DNA from: Kitasatospora sp. GAS204B
GTDB taxonomy: Bacteria; Actinomycetota; Actinomycetes; Streptomycetales; Streptomycetaceae
Direction: 5' to 3'
Length of the DNA: 53,076 bases
Assembly (NCBI RefSeq): GCF_029892155.1
Contig: NZ_JARZAG010000041.1
Span: forward strand, 1 to 53,076
Part shown: positions 1 through 6,581 of the stretch, piece by piece
Layout of the letters: each line of letters begins with the position of its first letter
Position numbering within the stretch: the stretch's first letter is position 1
Notes under the pieces: generated by a model
Database searches by the model: none
Told to the model about the DNA's origin: nothing
Seen by the model: the letters and a program-made list of their open reading frames with translations, nothing else
Position numbers and translations under genes: made by a program

Positions 1-89
1 ACGATCCTGCTGCTGTTGCAACGAAGGAGGCATGAGAGATCTCCGTAGTAGTCGGAGACCCATGTGTCACCAATGTCCGGCATTTTTAT

Positions 90-840
90 ACCTAGAACGC
101 TGTCGTCGCCGCGCTGCCAGACGGTGGCGGCAGCGTGAAGCCTGCTTCGTGAAGGAGGCGGATCTGTTCGGCGGTCGTCAGATCGTGGGGCTCGGTGAAG
201 GTGCGTTGCGCGATCGGGGAGCGGGCCTGGGCGAGGGGGCGAGTTCCTGGGCGGACAGGATGGTCTGCCACCAGCCGGCCCAGTCCTCGTGGCCATGACG
301 CCCGGCCCGGTCGGCACGCCGCGCGCGCAGCTGACGGGCGAGTCCGAGGGGGGCAGGGTCTGCGGTGGGAGCACGGTTGTCGGCGTCGACCAGGATCCCT
401 CCGGGGCGCAGGCGCCCGGCCAGCGTGCAGTAGAGCGCCGCGAGTTCGTCGGGGGTCAGCCAGTGCAGGGCGGTGGAGGACACCGCCGCGTCCCAGGGAG
501 CGGGTGGGCCGGCCTCGTCGGCCCACCCGGGCGTGGTGAGGTCACGCGCGAGCAGCCGAGCAGTCGTGCCGCTGACGGCCCCCTCGGCGAGGCCGAGGAG
601 GCGGGGATCGGCATCCACGCCCACGACATCGGCATGCGGGAAGGCGCGGGCGAGACGGACCGTCAGTGATCCGGTGCCACAGCCCAGGTCCACCAGGCGA
701 GGCCGGGCCACCTCGGTACGCTCGAGCAACCAGCCGACGGTGTCGACGACCACCTGGAAGCGTTGTCCCAGTCGAGGCTGTAGCGCTCCTGCTGCCGGTC
801 CCATCGCCGCAGCCAGGTACAGGCGGTCTCACCGAGCATG
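90..840 (-). pseudogene. SAM-dependent class I methyltransferase, multiple frameshifts
   Basis: A Rossmann methyltransferase is readable only by joining four reading-frame segments. The N-terminus starts at 840 (MLGETACTWLRRWDRQQERYS). A frame change near 775-785 leads into the SAM-binding core, whose glycine-rich motif VDLGCGTGSLTVRL is intact, followed by acidic DVVGVDAD. A second change near 245 leads to the family-typical tail LTTAEQIRLLHEAGF. A third near 125 leads to TVWQRGDDSVLG. Each segment aligns with one continuous ancestral protein of about 250 residues, so I read a decayed gene rather than three overlapping ones. The sequence beyond the 3' end (about 70-100) is locally AT-rich, possibly a breakpoint. 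Sequencing error at three places is the alternative, but neighbouring genes are clean. Confidence 0.75.
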
Positions 841-1013
841 TTCGCCTCTTCCAGCCGGGGGCGTCCGGTCCGGCGGTGTACTGCGCGGCCGGACACGGTC
901 TCACGGGTCGTACCTTGCCCGCTGGGCACCTGACTCGACAGCGCCCGACGAGAGACAAGGTGGCGGAGAGGACCGGTCTTGAGTAGTAACAGCGGTCACG
1001 GCCGCGCACACGC

Positions 1014-1050
1014 GGGCTCCGCCACTCCGGCGAGAGAAGTGGCGGGGCCC
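1014..1050 (-). terminator. Hairpin downstream of the DUF397 gene
   Basis: Arms 1014-1026 and 1038-1050 pair over 13 positions with one G-U, around an 11-nt loop. The hairpin sits 15 nt past the stop of the leftward XRE/DUF397 operon. It has no U tract, as is common for actinomycete terminators. Confidence 0.6.
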
Positions 1051-1065
1051 GGTGGTGACGGTTGA

Positions 1066-1272
1066 TCAGACGGTGCCGAAGTCCCCGGCAGCGGTGCTGC
1101 GGGCGAACGCGTGCCAGGCCTCGGCGGTGAAGACGAGGGCGGGCCCGCTCGGGTCCTTGGAATCGCGGACCGGGACGATGCCGGGGAAGTTCGGGGCGAC
1201 CTCGACGCAGGACCCCCCGTTGTTGCTGTAGGAGGACTTGAACCAGGCAGCACCGGACAGATCGGGGGTCAT
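1066..1272 (-). CDS. DUF397 domain protein
   Basis: A 68-residue protein. It carries the DUF397 signature WFKSSYSNNGGSCVEVA near the N-terminus, the central VPVRDSKDP and the C-terminal WHAFARS. The start at 1272 (MTPDLSG) is chosen because DUF397 proteins begin just before the WxKSSYS block; the longer upstream frame is a shadow of the XRE gene. It lies 13 nt after the stop of the XRE regulator, so the two are probably co-transcribed. Such pairs (WhiJ/AbaA-like loci) are abundant in Streptomyces and are linked to developmental regulation. The small protein is thought to work with its XRE partner. The specific role here is unknown. Confidence 0.93.
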   Translation of the reverse strand: MTPDLSGAAWFKSSYSNNGGSCVEVAPNFPGIVPVRDSKDPSGPALVFTAEAWHAFARSTAAGDFGTV

Positions 1273-1285
1273 GGACGAGTTCCTT

Positions 1286-2101
1286 TCACGCCTTGCGGAG
1301 CAGTTCCAGAGTCGCCCCCTTGGAGAGGGCTTCCACCTGCAGCTGATGGTAATCCTTCTCCCAGGCCCGGGCCGTGTCCCCGCCCCGCTCCAGGAAGCCC
1401 CGCAGCTGGCACTCCGAGTAGGCGAGGACGGCACGGTCGGACATGGTCAGCAGGGTGACCATCATGGTGAAGGGCAGCTCTTCGGCCAGGCTGTACGGTG
1501 CGATCTGGATGGTCACGTTCGGCCGGTTTGCCAGCTCTTCGATGTGCTGGAGCTGCTTGCGCATCACCTTCGCGCCTCCGACGGTCCGGTGAATGCTGCC
1601 TTCGTCCAAGACGACGTGCAACAGCGGCGCGGAAGGCCGCTCCAGCAGCAGCCGCTGACGGGACGCCAGGAACTCGATCCGCTCCTCGGCCTGGTCCTTG
1701 GTGATGCTGCCCCGGCGAACCGCCGCCAGGGCGAACGCCGCCGCGTACTCCCGCGTCTGGAGGAGACCGGGGACGATCCCCATCTCGAAGTGGCGGATCT
1801 CGGCGGCCTTGGCCTCGTGCGAGGCGTACTCCGGGAAGCCCTCGAGAAGGCCCTTGTGCTTGAGGTTCCACCACATCAGCTCCAGCGTCCCACCGGTGAG
1901 GAGGGCAACGTCGGACTTGGTGGCGAACTCGAATGTGGGATTGCGTGTAGCTCTTTCGATGCACGAGATGAGCGTGTCGCTGAACCCGATGATCCTGCCC
2001 AGGCCGACCTGCGAGAGCCGCATCGACTCCCTCGACCTGCGAAGCTGCACACCGAACGCGGCTGCAGGCGATGACGAGGGGTCAAGTTCCGTACGTCGCA
2101 T
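1286..2101 (-). CDS. XRE-family regulator with DUF5753 domain (Scr1/WhiJ type)
   Basis: A 271-residue protein. Residues about 15-70 form the XRE helix-turn-helix (LRRSRESMRLSQVGLGRIIG, then FSDTLISCIERATRNPT). The remainder is the DUF5753 effector region typical of Streptomyces WhiJ/Scr1-like regulators, with the hallmark blocks HFEMGIVPGLLQTREYA, a conserved basic RQRLL stretch, LHVVLDEGSIHR and VTIQIAPYS. Length is normal for the family. The DUF397 gene follows 13 nt downstream. The divergent small gene at 2220 suggests a shared regulatory region at 2102-2219. DNA binding and pairing with DUF397 are known for the family; the target here is inferred to be its own region. Confidence 0.93.
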   Translation of the reverse strand: MRRTELDPSSSPAAAFGVQLRRSRESMRLSQVGLGRIIGFSDTLISCIERATRNPTFEFATKSDVALLTGGTLELMWWNLKHKGLLEGFPEYASHEAKAAEIRHFEMGIVPGLLQTREYAAAFALAAVRRGSITKDQAEERIEFLASRQRLLLERPSAPLLHVVLDEGSIHRTVGGAKVMRKQLQHIEELANRPNVTIQIAPYSLAEELPFTMMVTLLTMSDRAVLAYSECQLRGFLERGGDTARAWEKDYHQLQVEALSKGATLELLRKA

Positions 2102-2219
2102 GGTCGATCACCCTTTCGGATCCGAGTCCCCCAGCCATGAAGTGTCAAGTAGGAGACCCTTCCGATCGTAGCCACGGATGCCGATTCTTGTAGTGGAACG
2201 ACTACGGAAAGGAGTCGCC

Positions 2220-2468
2220 GTGACCGCGCGCAAAACGCCCCCGCCGGCGCTGTACATCCCGCGGGTCGGGGAGCTGGTCCGCGACGAGAAGCACGGCCTG
2301 ACCGGCCACTACATGGGTCCCGGCTACGGCAAGTACCCCACCGTCTACCTGCGCCCAGAGGGCGGCGGGTGCGAGTGGGAGACGCCGGCGAGCGAGATCC
2401 AACCGGTCACTGGCGCGCCGGACTTGCGCGCCGTTCGCGCCCCCGCCGCCGAGGACCGCCGATGCTGA
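2220..2468 (+). CDS. Small conserved actinomycete protein, function unknown
   Basis: An 82-residue protein. I place the start at GTG 2220 because GGAAAGGAG at 2206-2214 gives a good ribosome site; the ATG at 2178 has none. The sequence VGELVRDEKHGLTGHYMGPGYGKYPTVYLRPEGGGCEWETPASEI resembles small proteins often found opposite XRE/DUF397 pairs in Streptomyces. No membrane segment or signal peptide is visible. The ATG of the next gene overlaps its last codons by 7 nt, so the two are translationally coupled. An imperfect dyad (GTAGT, 6-nt gap, ACTAC; 2190-2205) lies just upstream and could be an operator of the divergent XRE regulator. Confidence 0.75.
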   Translation: MTARKTPPPALYIPRVGELVRDEKHGLTGHYMGPGYGKYPTVYLRPEGGGCEWETPASEIQPVTGAPDLRAVRAPAAEDRRC

Positions 2469-2728
2469 CCGCCCAAGCCGCCGACGCCGAACCCAGCGGG
2501 CCCATCCCGCTGCCGCCCCGGCACCAGTGGCGGTTCGGCTGGTGCGTCTGCTGCGACCGGCAGACCCTGGTCGCCCCCGGCCCCCAGATCACCACCGATA
2601 CCGGCCCGGTGACTCTCCCCTACTGCGTGGACGGCTTCGAACGCGCGGGACGCTACGTGCACCGGGTGCGGGTGCGCTCCGCCTGGTCCGGCCACCCCCC
2701 GCACTGGCCAGACCTCCGTCCCCGCTAG
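2462..2728 (+). CDS. Small Cys-containing protein of unknown function
   Basis: An 88-residue protein starting at ATG 2462, overlapping the end of the preceding gene by 7 nt. It contains WRFGWCVCCDRQTLVAPG, a tight CxCC cluster, and a later conserved-looking LPYCVDGFERAGRYVHRV. This could bind a metal, but the motif is too short to name a family. It is downstream of and coupled to the 82-residue gene at 2220, together forming a small operon divergent from the XRE regulator. A hairpin at 2778-2812 probably ends the transcript. Codon use matches the neighbours. Confidence 0.65.
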   Translation: MLTAQAADAEPSGPIPLPPRHQWRFGWCVCCDRQTLVAPGPQITTDTGPVTLPYCVDGFERAGRYVHRVRVRSAWSGHPPHWPDLRPR

Positions 2729-2777
2729 TGGCATTGCCCAGATCGTTGGCCCGGTTATGTCGGCCATCACGGGCATC

Positions 2778-2812
2778 CGTGGTCCGCGCGCATCGTCCTC
2801 GCCCGGACCACG
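2778..2812 (+). terminator. Hairpin after the small-gene pair
   Basis: Perfect 9-bp arms CGTGGTCCG (2778-2786) and CGGACCACG (2804-2812) with a 17-nt loop, about 50 nt after the stop at 2728. No other function is evident. Confidence 0.45.
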
Positions 2813-2876
2813 CCTCGGACCTGGACCTTTCCAGGGCGGTTCGGCGCCATGCCGCCCGCGTCCCGGAGCCCGGGCG

Positions 2877-2921
2877 TTGCGGATCGGCGGAACCCGTATT
2901 AGATTACGTGTCGTCACGTAA
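2877..2921 (+). promoter_or_regulatory. Promoter plus TetR-type operator for the 3-5 kb operon
   Basis: TTGCGG (2877-2882), 17 nt, then TAGATT (2900-2905) is a good housekeeping sigma promoter. A perfect inverted repeat TTACGTG-tcgt-CACGTAA occupies 2904-2921, covering the -10 end and the expected start point. This is the geometry of an autoregulatory TetR operator. The TetR gene lies immediately downstream, so autorepression is inferred. Confidence 0.75.
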
Positions 2922-2932
2922 AGGAGATGACG

Positions 2933-3019
2933 ATGCGCCACACCACGCTCGGATCACTTCAAGTCTCCGGCGAGCGGCACGGCCCGCTGCAGGCCGTCCG
3001 ACCCCCGGCTCAGCCGTGA
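2933..3019 (+). pseudogene. 28-codon leader ORF, vestigial aldo/keto reductase N-terminus
   Basis: An unusually good ribosome site AAAGGAGATG (2919-2928) drives ATG 2933. The product starts MRHTTLGSLQVS, which matches the start of aldo/keto reductases (MRYTxLGxxxVS), then loses similarity and ends at TGA 3017-3019. That stop overlaps the GTG start of the TetR gene by 4 nt (GTGA). I read an internal deletion that removed nearly all of an aldo/keto reductase and left its start in front of the regulator. The short ORF may now serve to couple translation of TetR, which has no ribosome site of its own. Confidence 0.6.
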
Positions 3020-3648
3020 CCGGCCCGCAGACCCGCGGCCGGGGACGGCCTCGCGAGTCCGCGCACGAGGAGGTCGTCCTCACCGCCGCCACGCAACTGC
3101 TCCTGGAAGGCGGCGTCGCCGCCTGCACGGTCGAGGCGGTGAGCCGCCGCAGCGGTGTCAGCAAGCCCACGATCTACCGGCGTTGGCCGCACCGCACCGC
3201 GCTGGCGATCGAGGCCTTCGCCGCGCACATCGGCCGCCTGGTGCCGCTGGTCGAGACCGGGGACAGTGCGCACGACCTGGTCCAGGCCGTCGCCAGTTTG
3301 GCCGAGTACTACCAAGGTCGCGACGGCGTCGTCTTCGCCCAGCTGGTCGCCGCCGCCGTGCTGGAACCCGGTACCGCCGACCTGCTCAACTCCCGGTTCT
3401 TCGCGCCGCGCCGGGCGGCGCTGCGCGAGTTGTGGGAACGCGGGGTCGCGCGCGGCGAGCTCGACCCGCAGGTCGAGCCCGATGCGGCGATCGATCTGCT
3501 GTTCGGCCCGGCAGCGTTCCGCCTGCTGCTCGGCCACCAGCCGGTCGACGTGGACTCCTGCGTGCACCTGGCCCGCACGGCCTTGCGGGGCTTGATCCTC
3601 ACTCGACCGACCACCCCATCCCTCGCACCGAAGGCAACCGGAGGTTAG
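3016..3648 (+). CDS. TetR/AcrR-family transcriptional regulator
   Basis: A 210-residue protein starting at GTG 3016. N-terminal TetR helix-turn-helix: RGRGRPRESAHEEVVLTAA, then AVSRRSGVSKPTIYRRWPHR. The remainder is a helical ligand domain with the TetR C-terminal (DELDPQVEPDAAIDLLFGP-like) pattern. There is no independent ribosome site; translation is probably coupled to the leader ORF through the GTGA overlap. The first gene of an operon with the hydrolase (5 nt later) and the CMD-like protein. It is predicted to bind the TTACGTG-N4-CACGTAA dyad at 2904-2921 and repress the operon. The inducer is unknown. Confidence 0.93.
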   Translation: MTGPQTRGRGRPRESAHEEVVLTAATQLLLEGGVAACTVEAVSRRSGVSKPTIYRRWPHRTALAIEAFAAHIGRLVPLVETGDSAHDLVQAVASLAEYYQGRDGVVFAQLVAAAVLEPGTADLLNSRFFAPRRAALRELWERGVARGELDPQVEPDAAIDLLFGPAAFRLLLGHQPVDVDSCVHLARTALRGLILTRPTTPSLAPKATGG

Positions 3649-3652
3649 GACC

Positions 3653-4429
3653 ATGCTTCCCATCACCGACACTCCTCAGCAGCCCCATGCGAAGTGCCCC
3701 GGGCGCACCCTGGTGGCCTCGCACTCGTTCAGTTTCGCCCGCCGCGAATGGATCGAGGCCAGCGCTCCGTTGTCGGAGCAGTTCCGGGTCGTCGCCGTGG
3801 ACGCGCCCGGCCACGGCGAGGCGCGCGAGATCCCCGGCTACACGATGGCCGAGATGGCCGCCGCGTTCGCCGCCACGATCAACGAACTCGGCCTGACCGA
3901 CTACGTGCTGGTCGGCCACTCGATGACCGGCAAGGTCATGCAGATCCTCGCCAGCCGCGCGGGCGCGGGGCTGGGGCTCGAGCATCCCCCGGCGAAGCTC
4001 GTGCTGATCACCCCCACCCCGCTCGGGCAGGAGGTCGGCGGCGAGGACCTGCCGCGCGAACTGTTCGAGAGCCGCAGGGACCACGCTGACGCGGAGAAGT
4101 TCGTGCTGGACCGCACCGCGGTGCCACTGACGCCGGCGGTGTTCGACCGCACCTGCGAGGACTACGCGCGGATGAACCGCAAGGCCTGGGACGCATGGCT
4201 GAACAAGGGGATCTACGAGGACTGGACCGAGCGCGCCGCGCCGATCGACGTCGAGACCCTACTGATCGTCGCCGACAGCGACCCGGTCTGGGGCCTGGAG
4301 ATGCAGAAGAAACTGACGGTGCCCCACCTGTCCAACGTCACGATCGCATCGGTCGACTCCGGCCACCAGGTGCCGCTGGAAGCGCCGCAGGCCCTGTCCG
4401 ACCTCATCACCGCCTTCGCCGCGTCATGA
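3653..4429 (+). CDS. Alpha/beta-fold hydrolase
   Basis: A 258-residue protein. The nucleophile elbow is VGHSMTG (Ser90), a variant of the usual GHSMGG. A catalytic Asp is likely in VADSDPVWG (208-210) and the His is in SGHQVPLEAP (His238). The region before strand 4 (VVAVDAPGHGEAREI) is typical of the family. The N-terminal oxyanion loop SHSFSFARREW replaces the usual HG, which may change specificity. A GGAGG site overlaps the end of tetR, and the stop overlaps the next start (ATGA), so the gene is in one operon with TetR and the CMD-like protein. It is cytoplasmic with no signal peptide; substrate unknown, plausibly an ester or lactone sensed by the TetR. Confidence 0.88.
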   Translation: MLPITDTPQQPHAKCPGRTLVASHSFSFARREWIEASAPLSEQFRVVAVDAPGHGEAREIPGYTMAEMAAAFAATINELGLTDYVLVGHSMTGKVMQILASRAGAGLGLEHPPAKLVLITPTPLGQEVGGEDLPRELFESRRDHADAEKFVLDRTAVPLTPAVFDRTCEDYARMNRKAWDAWLNKGIYEDWTERAAPIDVETLLIVADSDPVWGLEMQKKLTVPHLSNVTIASVDSGHQVPLEAPQALSDLITAFAAS

Positions 4430-5052
4430 CCGGCGCCGCTCAGCCCTCGACCGGAGACCGGGATTGGGGCGGGCGGCTGCCCCTGGCCTCCCGCGGTCCG
4501 CTCACCGAGGACCAGCTCGCCGCGCAGCGACGAATACGGGCCGAGGTGGTGCCGTGGGCCCGGGAGGCGGGGGCCGCCGCGGCCACGGTCGAAGGAGATC
4601 CGATCGGCCCGTTCAACGCGTTCGTGCACCGTCCCGCCGTCGGCATGGCCTTCCTGGCCTGGGTCCTCACCGACCAGGACCAGTCGTCCCTGGCCGCACC
4701 CCTGCGTGAGATCGTCATCCTCACCGTCGGGGCGGTGTGGAACTGCGAGTACGAGATCTACGTCCACACCGCGATGGCCCGGCACACCGGCGTCGCGGAG
4801 CCGGTGATCGAGGCCGTCCTCGCCGGGCGCTCGAGTGTCGACTTCTCGTCTACCGAGGCAGCCGTCCACCGATTCACCGATGAACTGGCACGCACGCGGT
4901 CCGTCTGTGACGACACGTACCGCCTCGCGGTCGAGGCGGTGGGGCAGACCGGCGTCCTGGACATGGTCAACCTGATCGGCGCATACCTCGCGACTTCGGC
5001 CCTGCTCAACGCCTTCCGAGTGCCTGCACCACCTTTGACCGAGTCCAGCTAG
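4426..5052 (+). CDS. Carboxymuconolactone decarboxylase-like (AhpD fold) protein
   Basis: A 208-residue protein starting at ATG 4426 in a 4-nt overlap with the hydrolase. The core PLREIVILTVGAVWNCEYEIYVHTAMARHTGV matches the CMD family block with Glu-Tyr-Glu (108-110) and His114. The redox CxxC of true AhpD peroxidases is absent. The longer open frame starting at 4195 is a shadow inside the hydrolase gene. The combination of an alpha/beta hydrolase with a CMD-like protein resembles degradation of lactones or aromatic-derived acids; this role is inferred from context only. Confidence 0.85.
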   Translation: MTGAAQPSTGDRDWGGRLPLASRGPLTEDQLAAQRRIRAEVVPWAREAGAAAATVEGDPIGPFNAFVHRPAVGMAFLAWVLTDQDQSSLAAPLREIVILTVGAVWNCEYEIYVHTAMARHTGVAEPVIEAVLAGRSSVDFSSTEAAVHRFTDELARTRSVCDDTYRLAVEAVGQTGVLDMVNLIGAYLATSALLNAFRVPAPPLTESS

Positions 5053-5160
5053 TGGCTCCTATCAGATAGTTGGCCGTGTAACCGGATCGTCCAGCTCGGC
5101 CGTGCAGGAGTCATCCGCCTGACGAACCGTCTCGGACAACCTTGCCCTAAAGTGCCAACT

Positions 5161-5181
5161 TTGTTGCTGAAGGCTCAACAA
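5161..5181. promoter_or_regulatory. Small inverted repeat in the 5053-5312 intergenic region
   Basis: TTGTTG (5161-5166) and CAACAA (5176-5181) flank a 9-nt loop. The stem is AT-rich and weak for a terminator, so an operator is as likely. The rest of this 260-bp gap holds no gene, and I could not recognise a ydaO-type (c-di-AMP) riboswitch, although such leaders often precede actinomycete NlpC/P60 genes. Confidence 0.3.
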
Positions 5182-5312
5182 GCCTGCCTGACCTGCGAGT
5201 TCTTCAGGAGCGAGCCGGTTCGATCATTGGAGAAGTAGCGTATGGTCTGACGTCAAACCCTTTGCGCGGCCGACTCACTCGACCGAGCGACCCCTCGGGA
5301 AGAAGGAACGCC

Positions 5313-6362
5313 GTGGCGACCCACCGCCGTCCGAAGCCGCCGAGCCACGCCCGGGTCGTCGTGCTCACCGCCGCTGCCGCGGCCGCGGTCGCCCTCTCCG
5401 CACAGAGTGCGTGGGCCGATCCGCAGCCGTCCGTCGGTGACGTCAAGGCGCAGATGGACGGCCTGAACTCGCAGGCGGAGCGGGCCACCGAGCAGTACGA
5501 CGGCGCCAAGGAGAAGGCGGACGGGCTGCGCCAGCGGGCCTCCCAGCTCCAGGACGAGGTGGCCCGCACCCAGGCGCAGGTGGACCAGCTGGAGGAGGGG
5601 CTGGCCTCGGTGGCCGGTCAGCAGTACATGCAGGACGGGATCGACCCGTCGGTGCAGTTGATGCTCAGCGCCAACCCGTCCGGCTACCTCGACCGGGCCG
5701 CTACCCAGCACCAGGCGAGCATCAGCGAGGCCGCGGCACTGAAGGCCCTGCAGCAGGCCGAGCGCAGCCTGGACCAGCAGAAGCAGGACGCCGCGACCAC
5801 GCTCGCCCAGCTGGACACCACCACCACCGCGCTGAACAACGCCAAGACCCAGGTGCAGACCAAGCTCCAGCAGTCGCAGTCGCTGTTCAACTCGCTCACC
5901 GCGAGCCAGCGGGCCCAACTGCTGGCGGCCCAGCAGCAGGCCGACGGCGGCGAGGTCTCCCGCAGCAGCACCCGGGCCGACCTCGCCGCCCTGCCGCAGG
6001 CCTCCGGCCAGGCAGGAGCCGCGGTGCAGGCCGCGCTCAGCCGGCTCGGCGACCCCTACTACTGGGGCGCCAGCGGCCCGAACGCCTTCGACTGCTCGGG
6101 CCTGATGCAGTGGGCCTACGAGCAGGCCGGCATCCAACTGCCGCGCACCTCCCAGGAGCAGGCCACGGTGGGCACCGCGGTGCCGGGCCTCGCTCAGGCC
6201 CAGCCCGGCGACCTGGTGATCTACAACGCCGAGGACGGCCCCGAGGGCCACGTGGGCATCTACATCGGCAACGGCGAAGTGGCGCACGCGCCGCACCGCG
6301 GCGCCGTGGTGCGGATCATGCCGGCCAACGCCCTCCCCATCGCCACCATCCGCCGGGTCTGA
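5313..6362 (+). CDS. Secreted NlpC/P60 peptidoglycan hydrolase (RipA-like)
   Basis: A 349-residue protein. The start is GTG 5313, preceded by AGAAGGA at 5301-5307. A signal peptide covers about residues 1-40 (hydrophobic VVVLTAAAAAAVALSAQSAWA). Residues about 45-210 are a long Gln/Ala-rich coiled coil typical of actinobacterial RipA-like hydrolases. The C-terminal NlpC/P60 domain starts near GDPYYWGASGPNAFDCSG. Catalytic Cys261 is in FDCSG and His313 in GHVGIYIG, with a further His in APHRG. It is exported to the cell wall, where it is predicted to cut the D-Glu to meso/LL-diaminopimelate bond of peptide stems. It stands alone and is not in an operon with the next gene. Confidence 0.93.
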   Translation: MATHRRPKPPSHARVVVLTAAAAAAVALSAQSAWADPQPSVGDVKAQMDGLNSQAERATEQYDGAKEKADGLRQRASQLQDEVARTQAQVDQLEEGLASVAGQQYMQDGIDPSVQLMLSANPSGYLDRAATQHQASISEAAALKALQQAERSLDQQKQDAATTLAQLDTTTTALNNAKTQVQTKLQQSQSLFNSLTASQRAQLLAAQQQADGGEVSRSSTRADLAALPQASGQAGAAVQAALSRLGDPYYWGASGPNAFDCSGLMQWAYEQAGIQLPRTSQEQATVGTAVPGLAQAQPGDLVIYNAEDGPEGHVGIYIGNGEVAHAPHRGAVVRIMPANALPIATIRRV

Positions 6363-6525
6363 CCACCCGGTCGCCGGGCCCGCCAGGGTGCGGCGGCATC
6401 GCCGCGTCCAGGGGGGCGGCATCGCCGCGTCCGGGCCCGAACTCGCTGAAGCGTCGTCGGCGAACCTGTGCAATGGTCCGCCGCACTTCATCTGGCCGAC
6501 ATATTGTCAGGGGCCGGTCGAAACC

Positions 6526-6575
6526 TTACTGTCACAGAGTCTCACAGCTGGAGTTGTATAGATTACTTTCGGAGG
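6526..6575 (+). promoter_or_regulatory. Putative promoter with TCACAG repeats before the phospholipase gene
   Basis: TATAGATT at 6557-6564 is a plausible -10. Two TCACAG copies (6532-6537, 6542-6547) are spaced 10 nt apart, where a -35 should be. This is reminiscent of the direct repeats of Streptomyces PHO boxes (PhoP sites, normally 11-nt units) that precede many phosphatase and phospholipase genes, but the match is imperfect. GGAGG at 6571-6575 is the ribosome site. Confidence 0.35.
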
Positions 6576-6581
6576 CCCCCC

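Noticed and set aside
32..298. Small ORF starting one nt after AAGGAGG at the window start
   Set aside because: Ribosome-site spacing is too short, the sequence is Arg-rich shadow of the methyltransferase pseudogene, and no homology is recognisable.
5053..5312. ydaO (c-di-AMP) riboswitch before the NlpC/P60 gene
   Set aside because: Such leaders are common before actinomycete cell-wall hydrolase genes, but the conserved riboswitch core was not found here.
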